Assembly (NCBI GenBank): GCA_023433585.1
Contig: JAEZCL010000271.1
Span: 1-12,960 of the forward strand
Source: Pseudomonadota bacterium
Lineage (GTDB): Bacteria > Pseudomonadota > Alphaproteobacteria > Caulobacterales > Caulobacteraceae
DNA length: 12,960 bases
Direction: 5' to 3'
Below, piece after piece: positions 7,452 to 12,960 of this stretch. Position numbers and translations under genes: made by a program. Each line of letters opens with the position of its first letter. The stretch's first letter is position 1. The notes beneath the pieces were generated by a model. That model was not told the DNA's origin and did not search any database. It saw only the letters and a program-made list of their open reading frames with translations.

Positions 7452-8318
7452 CTAGGCCGCCCGCCGCGCCGCCTGGCGCTTGGCCAGGTCGTCGAAGGCG
7501 ATCAGGTCGGCGGCCAGGGCCTCGAACTGGTCCAGCGGCACCATGTTCGGCCCGTCGGACGGCGCATTGTCGGGGTCCTGGTGCGTCTCCATGAACACCG
7601 CGTCCACGCCCACGGCCACGGCGGCGCGCGCCAGCACCGGCACGAACTCGCGCTGTCCGCCCGAGGACGTGCCCTGGCCGCCCGGTTGCTGAACGCTGTG
7701 GGTGGCGTCGAACACCACCGGACAACCGATCTCCTTCAGGATCGGCAGGGCGCGCATGTCCGAGACCAGGGTGTTGTAGCCGAAACTGGCCCCCCGCTCG
7801 CAGGCCATGACGTTGGGGTTCCCGGCGCCGGTCACCTTGGCGATGACGTTCTTCATGTCCCAGGGCGCCAGGAACTGGCCTTTCTTGATGTTGATGACCT
7901 TGCCGGTCTGGGCGGCGGCGATCAGCAGGTCGGTCTGACGGCTGAGGAAGGCGGGAATCTGCAGCACATCGACGACGTCCCCGGCGATGCGGCACTGCTC
8001 TTCGTTATGCACGTCGGTCAGCACCGGCAGGCCCAGGGTCTCGCGGATTTCCGCGAAGATCGGCAGCGAGCCTTCCAGCCCGAATCCCCGCGCCGCATTG
8101 GCCGAGGTGCGGTTCGCCTTGTCGAAGCTGGTCTTGTAGATGATCCCCACATCCAGCCGCTCACCGATCTCCTTGAGCGTGGACGCCATCTCCAGGGCGT
8201 GCTGGCGGCTTTCCAGTTGGCACGGTCCGGCGATGAAGACGATGCGGCCGCCCCCGCCGATACGCACCGGGCGCGACAGACCCTGGGAAATTTCGATGAC
8301 GGCGTTGGGACTGGTCAC
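7452..8318 (-). CDS. kdsA: 3-deoxy-8-phosphooctulonate synthase (Kdo-8-phosphate synthase), metal-dependent type
   Basis: KdsA condenses phosphoenolpyruvate with arabinose-5-phosphate to make Kdo-8-phosphate, the precursor of the Kdo that links lipid A to the LPS core. The 288-residue TIM-barrel protein has the expected blocks: FIAGPCQLES (28–37), YKTSFDKANR (61–70), TDVHNEEQC (101–109), KKGQFLAPWDMKN (145–157), DATHSVQQPGG (204–214) and METHQDPDNAPSDGPN (243–258). Cys33, His207, Glu244 and Asp255 fall at exactly the spacing of the four metal ligands of the Aquifex enzyme (11, 185, 222, 233), so this is the metal-dependent class; the E. coli enzyme has Asn in place of the Cys. The start is GTG, supported by AAGGA seven bases upstream. 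It is divergent from the cfa-like gene and heads a pair with the DUF3089 gene. Confidence 0.97.
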   Translation of the reverse strand: MTSPNAVIEISQGLSRPVRIGGGGRIVFIAGPCQLESRQHALEMASTLKEIGERLDVGIIYKTSFDKANRTSANAARGFGLEGSLPIFAEIRETLGLPVLTDVHNEEQCRIAGDVVDVLQIPAFLSRQTDLLIAAAQTGKVINIKKGQFLAPWDMKNVIAKVTGAGNPNVMACERGASFGYNTLVSDMRALPILKEIGCPVVFDATHSVQQPGGQGTSSGGQREFVPVLARAAVAVGVDAVFMETHQDPDNAPSDGPNMVPLDQFEALAADLIAFDDLAKRQAARRAA

Positions 8319-8325
8319 GGATCGG

Positions 8326-8330
8326 TCCTT
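8326..8330 (-). promoter_or_regulatory. Ribosome-binding site of kdsA
   Basis: AAGGA on the minus strand lies seven bases before the GTG at 8318. It decides the start, since no in-frame ATG with a better site is near. Confidence 0.7.
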
Positions 8331-8550
8331 GAAGCATTGGGGAAAACGGCGCCCTGACGATCAGGATGACGTTTCCATGCGGCGTTCAGGTGGCGCCCGC
8401 CGACGAAGAACGCAAGATATCGGCTGAACACGCCCCCGCCAATGACCGGGTCGAATTGCCGTCGTCCCGGGGTGACTATTGGCCCGTGATGAGTGACCAT
8501 GCGGGCGAGACAGCACGCTGCGGGCGTCCTGCCGGCCCCGGGCGTCGTTC

Positions 8551-8557
8551 GAGGAGG
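8551..8557 (+). promoter_or_regulatory. Ribosome-binding site of the cfa-like gene
   Basis: GAGGAGG lies five bases before the ATG at 8563. It is the strongest Shine-Dalgarno sequence in the window and fixes the start. Confidence 0.8.
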
Positions 8558-8562
8558 CTCGC

Positions 8563-9780
8563 ATGACCGCCGTGACGTCCGACATCACCGCCGCCGCCGC
8601 GCGAACCCCGGCCGGGTTCGCCGTGCTGCTGAAGCTGCTGGCCGCCAACTGGGCCATCGGGCGGCTGGCCGTGCGCCTGCCCAACGGCGAGAGCCATGAA
8701 CTGAAGGGCCGCCAGGCCGGGCCCTCCGCCACCCTGGTGGTCAAGGACTACGGCTTCGCCCGCCGGGTGCTCGCCTCCGGCGACATCGGTTTCGCCGAAG
8801 GCTACATGGCCGACGAATGGGACACGCCGCAGCTGGCCGAACTGCTGGAGGTGCTGGTGCGCAACTATGAGGGCATCCAGCGCCTGTTCCGGGGCAACCC
8901 GGTCATGCAGGCCGTGCACTGGGTCCGGCACCGGCTGAACCGCAACAGCCGCGAGGGCGCCAGGAAGAACATCCACGCCCACTACGACCTGGGCAACGCC
9001 TTCTACGAAACCTGGCTGGACCGGACCATGACCTACTCCTCGGCCGTGTTCGAGACGCCCGGCGAGGCGCTGGAGACGGCCCAGACCCGCAAATACCGCA
9101 GGCTGGCCGAGGCCATGGACCTGAAGGCGGGGCACCGGGTGCTGGAGATCGGCTGCGGCTGGGGCGGCTTCGCGGAATACGCGGCGCGCGAGGTCGGCGC
9201 CCATGTCACCGGCATCACCATCTCCCAGTCCCAGCATGACTACGCCGTCCGGCGGCTGGCCGAAGCGGGCTTGGCCGACCGCACCGACATCCGCATGGTC
9301 GACTACCGCGATGTCGACGGGCGTTTCGACCGCGTCGCCTCCATCGAGATGTTCGAGGCCGTGGGCCAGGAATACTGGCCCGCCTATTTCGGCAAGATCC
9401 GCGAGGTTCTGGTCCCCGGCGGCCGGGCGGCCCTGCAGATCATCACCATCGATGACGCCCTGTTCGGCGGCTATGACAAGCGCACGGACTTCATCCAGAA
9501 ATACGTCTTTCCCGGCGGCATGCTGCCCAGCGAGGCGGCGCTGAAACCGATCATCGACCGGGCCGGGCTGGCCTGGGGCGAGGTCGAGCGCTTCGGCCAT
9601 TCCTACGCCGACACCCTGAAACGCTGGGACGAGCGCTTCAGCGCCGCCTGGGACCAGATTCGCCACATGGGCTTCGACGAACGCTTCCGGCGGCTGTGGC
9701 GCTTCTACCTGGCTTACTGCGAGGCCGGATTCCGCGCCGACCGCATCAATGTGGTCCAGCTGGCCCTGAGCCGGGCCTGA
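8563..9780 (+). CDS. Cyclopropane-fatty-acyl-phospholipid synthase family methyltransferase
   Basis: Family members use S-adenosylmethionine to modify the double bond of acyl chains already in phospholipids, forming a cyclopropane ring or a methyl branch at the membrane surface. Of 405 residues, about 1–120 form the lipid-associated N-terminal domain and the rest the Rossmann methyltransferase. Seen: HAHYDLGNAFYETWLD (138–153), the SAM loop VLEIGCGWGGFAEYA (193–207), GITISQSQ (217–224), IEMFEAVG (261–268), YVFPGGMLPS (314–323) and CEAGFRADRINVVQ (386–399). Aligned by eye to E. coli Cfa, bicarbonate ligands Glu239, Ile268 and Tyr317 are kept (Glu265, Ile296, Tyr348), but Cys139 is Ser160 and His266 is Ile294. 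It may therefore be a methyltransferase other than a true cyclopropane synthase, so I give no symbol. The sulfurtransferase gene follows three bases after its stop. Confidence 0.93.
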   Translation: MTAVTSDITAAAARTPAGFAVLLKLLAANWAIGRLAVRLPNGESHELKGRQAGPSATLVVKDYGFARRVLASGDIGFAEGYMADEWDTPQLAELLEVLVRNYEGIQRLFRGNPVMQAVHWVRHRLNRNSREGARKNIHAHYDLGNAFYETWLDRTMTYSSAVFETPGEALETAQTRKYRRLAEAMDLKAGHRVLEIGCGWGGFAEYAAREVGAHVTGITISQSQHDYAVRRLAEAGLADRTDIRMVDYRDVDGRFDRVASIEMFEAVGQEYWPAYFGKIREVLVPGGRAALQIITIDDALFGGYDKRTDFIQKYVFPGGMLPSEAALKPIIDRAGLAWGEVERFGHSYADTLKRWDERFSAAWDQIRHMGFDERFRRLWRFYLAYCEAGFRADRINVVQLALSRA

Positions 9781-9783
9781 TCC

Positions 9784-10614
9784 ATGTCTGGTCCGCTGAT
9801 CCGCACGGATGACCTGGCGCGGATTCTGGACGCGCCGGACCTGCGCATCGTCGACGCCACCTGGCGTATGGATGGGAGCCGCCCGGCCGAGGACGCCCCC
9901 CGCCTGCCCGGCGCCGTGCGCTTCGACCTGGACGCCGTGGCGGACCAGACCAGCCCCCTGCCCCACATGCTGCCCGCGCCCGAGGACTTCGCGCAGGCCG
10001 TCGGCGCCATGGGGATCGGCGAGGCGGATCACATCGTCGTCTATGACGAGGCCGGGCTGGTCTCGGCGGCCCGGGTCTGGTGGAGCTTTCGGATCATGGG
10101 CGCGCACCGGGTTCAGGTGCTGGACGGAGGCCTGCCGAAATGGCGCGCCGAGGGCCGCCCCGTCCAGTCCGACCCCTCGCCCGCTCCGGCGTCCGTCCGG
10201 TTCACGCCCCGCTTCGAGCCCGGCCTCGTCGCCGGTTTCTCCGAGGTGAAGTCGGCGCTGGACGATCCGTCGATGCGGGTGATCGACGCCCGCGCCGCCG
10301 AGCGCTTTCGCGGGGAAACGGATGAACCGCGTCCCGGCCTGAGACGCGGCCACATGCCCGGCGCGACCAACCTGCCGTTCCAGACGCTGCTGAATCCGGA
10401 TGGAGCGCTGCGCCCGCCCGCCGAACTGCAGGCCGTCTTCGCCCAGGTCGGATTGACGGCCGCTCATGACGTCATCACCACCTGCGGGTCCGGCGTGACC
10501 GCGGCGGTCCTGAGCCTGGCCCTGGCCGCGCTGGGCCGCGACAGCGCGGTCTATGACGGCTCCTGGGCCGAATGGGGCGCCCGGCCGGACGCCCCGGCGA
10601 CCACGGGCGTCTAG
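9784..10614 (+). CDS. sseA: 3-mercaptopyruvate sulfurtransferase
   Basis: The enzyme moves sulfur from 3-mercaptopyruvate to thiol acceptors or cyanide through a cysteine persulfide, giving pyruvate. The 276 residues hold two rhodanese domains: an inactive N-terminal one (about 5–125, with VYDEAGLVSAARVWW at 86–100) and a catalytic C-terminal one (about 150–270). The active loop CGSGVTA begins at Cys234; this loop sequence marks mercaptopyruvate sulfurtransferases, whereas thiosulfate sulfurtransferases usually have CRKGVT. The RGHMPGATN segment (188–196) is also typical. The ATG is three bases after the stop of the methyltransferase gene and has no clear ribosome-binding site of its own, so translation is probably coupled. 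Its TAG overlaps the TAG of the converging symporter gene. A shared role with the lipid methyltransferase is not evident. Confidence 0.95.
   Translation: MSGPLIRTDDLARILDAPDLRIVDATWRMDGSRPAEDAPRLPGAVRFDLDAVADQTSPLPHMLPAPEDFAQAVGAMGIGEADHIVVYDEAGLVSAARVWWSFRIMGAHRVQVLDGGLPKWRAEGRPVQSDPSPAPASVRFTPRFEPGLVAGFSEVKSALDDPSMRVIDARAAERFRGETDEPRPGLRRGHMPGATNLPFQTLLNPDGALRPPAELQAVFAQVGLTAAHDVITTCGSGVTAAVLSLALAALGRDSAVYDGSWAEWGARPDAPATTGV
10611..10614. other. Shared CTAG: overlapping stop codons of converging genes
   Basis: The palindrome CTAG supplies TAG on both strands: 10612–10614 for sseA and 10613–10611 for the symporter. There is no space for an intergenic terminator, so any terminator must lie inside the opposite gene. 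Confidence 0.95.
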
Positions 10615-11945
10615 GCGCCTGCGGGCGCGGGCGGGGTGAACGGCTCCTCGGCGTCCGGCGGCAGATTGTCGTCGCTCTGCCCTCTCGACACGACCGTCGC
10701 TATGACGAGGTCGCCGGTGACGTTCAGCACGGTTCGGCACATGTCGAGGAAGCGGTCGACGCCGAGCACCAGGGCGATGCCCTCGGGCGGCACCCCGACC
10801 ATGGCCAGGATCATGGCGATCACCGGCAGGGAGCCGGACGGCACGCCCGCCGTGCCGATGCCCCCCAGGATGCACACCAGCATCACCAGCGCCTGCTGGG
10901 CGATGGTCAACTCGATGCCGAAGAACTGGGCCAGGAACAGCACCGTGACGCCCTCGAACAGGGCCGTGCCGTTCTGGTTGCCCGTGGCCCCCACCGTCAG
11001 CACGAAACGAGCGATGCGCCGGGGCAGGTTCAGCTCCTCCTCGGCCGCCTTCAGCGCCACCGGCAGGGTGGCGTTGCTGGACGACGAGGCGAACGCCACC
11101 ACCATCGGCTCGCGCACGCTCTTGAAGAACGCCAGCGGGGACATCTTGCCCAGACCCCACACCACCAGCGGATAGACCACGAACATGTGGATCGCCATGG
11201 CGCCCACGGCCACGGCCGCGAAGGCGCCCAGCCGCAGCAGCAGGTCCCATCCGAACAGGGCCGCCAGGTTGAACATCAGGCAGGCCACCGCCAGGGGCGC
11301 CAGTTTGATGACCAGATTGATGAGGGTCATCATGACCTCGAACAGGCCTTGGATCGCCTCCTGCAGCCGATCGGTGGCCGGGCTCTTCACCATCACCAGC
11401 CCGATGCCGAAGAACAGGGCGAAGACCATCACCGCCAGAATCTGGTTGGCCGCCGCCGCCGTGAAGACGTTGGAGGGGATCAGCCCCAGCAGGAAGTCGC
11501 CCGGGCCCTCGATCCGATCCGGCGCACTGCTGAGGATGCTGGCCGCCCCGTCCGCGCCCTGGACCAGGAGTTGCTGGGCCAGCACCGGATCGACCCCGTC
11601 GCCCGGGCGGAACATGTTGACCATGAACAGGCCGATGACCACCGCGACGGACGACATGAACACCGTCAGCATCAGGGTGCGGCCGCCCGCCTTGCCCAGC
11701 AGTTTCAGGTCGCCCATCTCCGCCACCCCGACCACCAGGGCCGAGAACAGCAGCGGCATCACCAGCATGAACAGCAGCCGCAGGAAGATCTGGCCGATCG
11801 GTCCCGTGATGTTGGCGGTCATCCACAGCACCCAGCCGGCGTCCGCCCCCGTGCTCAGATTGACGATCAGGCCGCCGGTCAGGCCGACCAGGAAACCGAT
11901 CAGCATCTGGGTGTGCAGCGGAACGCCGCGCAGCAGTCGGACCAT
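10611..11945 (-). CDS. Dicarboxylate/amino acid:cation symporter (DAACS/SDF family)
   Basis: This is a secondary transporter of the GltP/DctA/GltPh fold, an inner-membrane carrier that moves acidic amino acids or C4-dicarboxylates in with Na+ or H+. Its 444 residues include the usual hydrophobic helices and both re-entrant hairpins: the serine-rich SSSSNATLP (287–295) and GTAGVPSGSLP (364–374). TM8 carries Asp397, Asp401, Arg404, Asn408 and Asp412 at the spacing of GltPh 390, 394, 397, 401 and 405; the Asp/Arg pair suggests an acidic amino acid or dicarboxylate. The TM7 signature, normally NMDGT, is NQNGT (323–327), so the cation-site Asp312 of GltPh is Asn325. Roughly 25 C-terminal residues are Pro/Ala-rich. 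The ATG has GAGGGGGA nine bases upstream. It lies 35 bases after the amino-acid-binding protein gene, probably in one operon. Substrate unproven. Confidence 0.95.
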   Translation of the reverse strand: MVRLLRGVPLHTQMLIGFLVGLTGGLIVNLSTGADAGWVLWMTANITGPIGQIFLRLLFMLVMPLLFSALVVGVAEMGDLKLLGKAGGRTLMLTVFMSSVAVVIGLFMVNMFRPGDGVDPVLAQQLLVQGADGAASILSSAPDRIEGPGDFLLGLIPSNVFTAAAANQILAVMVFALFFGIGLVMVKSPATDRLQEAIQGLFEVMMTLINLVIKLAPLAVACLMFNLAALFGWDLLLRLGAFAAVAVGAMAIHMFVVYPLVVWGLGKMSPLAFFKSVREPMVVAFASSSSNATLPVALKAAEEELNLPRRIARFVLTVGATGNQNGTALFEGVTVLFLAQFFGIELTIAQQALVMLVCILGGIGTAGVPSGSLPVIAMILAMVGVPPEGIALVLGVDRFLDMCRTVLNVTGDLVIATVVSRGQSDDNLPPDAEEPFTPPAPAGA

Positions 11946-11954
11946 GTTGGATAT

Positions 11955-11962
11955 TCCCCCTC
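11955..11962 (-). promoter_or_regulatory. Ribosome-binding site of the symporter gene
   Basis: GAGGGGGA on the minus strand lies nine bases before the ATG at 11945. The rest of the 35-base gap contains the palindrome CCGCCGCGGCGG (11968–11979) and no visible promoter, which supports read-through from the upstream gene. Confidence 0.65.
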
Positions 11963-11980
11963 AGGGACCGCCGCGGCGGC

Positions 11981-12960
11981 CTATCGAATCGGCAGAGCGT
12001 ACATCAGCCCGCGCGGATTGGCGTTCCAGCGCGCATTGAGTCCCCTGGCCAGATCAAGGGACGATCGCGCCCCCAGGTTGCGGTCGAAGATTTCGCCATA
12101 GTTGCCGACCCCGGCGACGGCGTCGTGGGCCCAGGCGTCGGACAGGCCCATCATGGCCCCGAATCCACCCTCGACCCCCAGCAGGCGGCGCACCTGCGGA
12201 TTGGTCGATTCCCGCGCCAGCGTCTCCACATTGGCCTGGGTCACGCCCAGCTCCTCGGCCAGGATCAGGGCGTTCAGCGTCCAGCGCACGATGTCGGTCC
12301 ACTGATCGTCGCCCCGGCGCACCACCGGCCCCAGCGGCTCCTTGGAGATCACCTCGGGCAGGATGGCGTGGGCCTGGGGATTGCCCAGCATCGCGCGCGC
12401 CGCCGCCAGGGCCGAGACGTCGCCGGTGAAGGCGTCGCAGTCCTCGCGCGCATAGGCCTCGCGCGCGGCCTCCTCGCTGTCGGCGGCCACGGCCTCGTAG
12501 CGCAGGCCCCGCTCCGAGAAATAGTCGGCCAGGTTCAGTTCGGTGGTCGATCCGGTCTGGACGCAGATGCGCGCGCCGTCCAGCTCGGCCACGCTGGCCA
12601 GGTTCAGCGACCGCCGCGCCAGGAATCCCTGGCCGTCGTAATAGTTCACCCCGGCAAACTCCATGCGCTCGCCCGCGTCGCGCCCCATGGTCCACGAAGT
12701 GTTGCGCCACAACACGTCGATGCGGCCCTCGGCCAGGGCCTCGAACCGCTCGCCGATGTTCAGGGGCACGAAGCGCACCGCCTCCGGGTCGCCCAGAACC
12801 GCCGCCGCCGTGGCGCGGCAGAAGTCCACGTCGAAGCCGCGCCACTGCCCGCGATTGTCCGTATAGGCGAAACCCACCAGGCCCTGATGCACGCCGCAGT
12901 TCAGCCGCCCGCGCGCCCGCACCGCCGCCAGGGTCTCGCTGGGCTCGGCCGCGTCCTGCG
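11981..12960 (-). CDS. aapJ: AapJ-type general L-amino-acid-binding protein (5' end beyond right edge)
   Basis: This is a periplasmic solute-binding protein of ABC family 3, most like AapJ, which delivers a broad range of L-amino acids to the AapQMP transporter. Seen: RLNCGVHQGLVGF near the visible start, GFDVDFCRA, VDVLWRNTSWTMGRD, YYDGQGFLARRS, CVQTGSTTELNLADYF, ISKEPLGPVVRRGDDQW and VGNYGEIFDRNLG, all family blocks in the right order. The frame stays open to the window edge (about 325 codons). An internal GTG at 12922 is unlikely to be the start, because the TLAAV segment before it also fits the family and the signal peptide has not yet appeared. TAG ends it at 11981. The next gene is a DAACS symporter rather than ABC permease genes, which is unusual for aapJ. 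AapJ is my best family assignment; ligand range is not shown by sequence. Confidence 0.9.
   Translation of the reverse strand, partial: QDAAEPSETLAAVRARGRLNCGVHQGLVGFAYTDNRGQWRGFDVDFCRATAAAVLGDPEAVRFVPLNIGERFEALAEGRIDVLWRNTSWTMGRDAGERMEFAGVNYYDGQGFLARRSLNLASVAELDGARICVQTGSTTELNLADYFSERGLRYEAVAADSEEAAREAYAREDCDAFTGDVSALAAARAMLGNPQAHAILPEVISKEPLGPVVRRGDDQWTDIVRWTLNALILAEELGVTQANVETLARESTNPQVRRLLGVEGGFGAMMGLSDAWAHDAVAGVGNYGEIFDRNLGARSSLDLARGLNARWNANPRGLMYALPIR

Larger units (their letters stand above)
8319..8562. other. Divergent promoter region of kdsA and the cfa-like gene
   Basis: These 244 bases must hold both promoters. I see no convincing -35/-10 pair for kdsA. For the plus-strand gene the best guess is TTGCCG (8456–8461) with TATTGG (8477–8482), but the 15-base spacing is poor. 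A direct repeat GCGGGCG lies between about 8500 and 8530. A 61-codon minus-strand frame runs through the region but looks non-coding. Confidence 0.5.

Noticed and set aside
8315..8500. 61-codon minus-strand frame whose TGA overlaps the kdsA GTG as GTGA, resembling a coupled leader peptide
   Set aside because: Only about 60% of its third codon positions are G or C, well below neighbouring genes, it has no clear ribosome-binding site, and the sequence resembles no family I know. kdsA also has its own AAGGA site.
8476..11826. Minus-strand open frame of over 1,100 codons across the methyltransferase, sulfurtransferase and symporter genes
   Set aside because: It runs antisense to two firmly identified genes and out of frame with a third. 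Long stop-free antisense frames are expected in DNA this GC-rich, and the translation is low-complexity Arg/Gly/Ala/His.
10572..12101. 509-codon plus-strand frame opposite the symporter and the end of aapJ
   Set aside because: It spans two real minus-strand genes and their gap, and is extremely rich in His, Gln, Arg and Asp; an antisense shadow.

Overview
The window is GC-rich throughout, with most third codon positions G or C. It carries eight complete or nearly complete protein genes, a gene fragment at the left edge and a gene cut by the right edge. Gene content (metal-type KdsA, a mfd–sdhE–recG block, an AapJ-type binding protein) and CGTCAT-type palindromic repeats point to an alphaproteobacterium. 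Caulobacteraceae, perhaps Brevundimonas, is my best guess from protein resemblance; I could not test it by search.

Layout, left to right. The C-terminus of an IS110-family transposase enters from the left edge (3–110, +) and ends 47 bases from the stop of mfd. On the minus strand, sdhE and mfd form a translationally coupled pair (TGATG). Divergent from sdhE is recG on the plus strand, which may be transcribed as a leaderless message. Mfd and RecG are related double-stranded DNA translocases that rescue stalled transcription and replication; SdhE flavinylates succinate dehydrogenase. Between recG and the next gene lies a 280-base non-coding stretch with three related palindromic repeats (two direct, one inverted).

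Next on the minus strand is kdsA (Kdo-8-phosphate synthase, LPS core synthesis), followed six bases after its stop (or 30, depending on the start) by a membrane-anchored DUF3089 alpha/beta-hydrolase-like protein that lacks the usual nucleophile serine. Divergent from kdsA, a plus-strand pair encodes a cyclopropane-fatty-acid-synthase-like methyltransferase and a 3-mercaptopyruvate sulfurtransferase, three bases apart. The sulfurtransferase gene converges on a minus-strand dicarboxylate/amino-acid:cation symporter gene, the two stop codons sharing one CTAG. Upstream of the symporter, and probably in its operon, is an AapJ-type amino-acid-binding protein whose N-terminus lies beyond the right edge.

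Most of this is ordinary core genome. I did not find an undescribed multi-gene system. The points worth checking are residue-level departures from family norms (the DUF3089 protein, the Cfa-like enzyme, the symporter), the pairing of a solute-binding protein with a secondary transporter, the repeat cluster, and the possible leaderless recG start.
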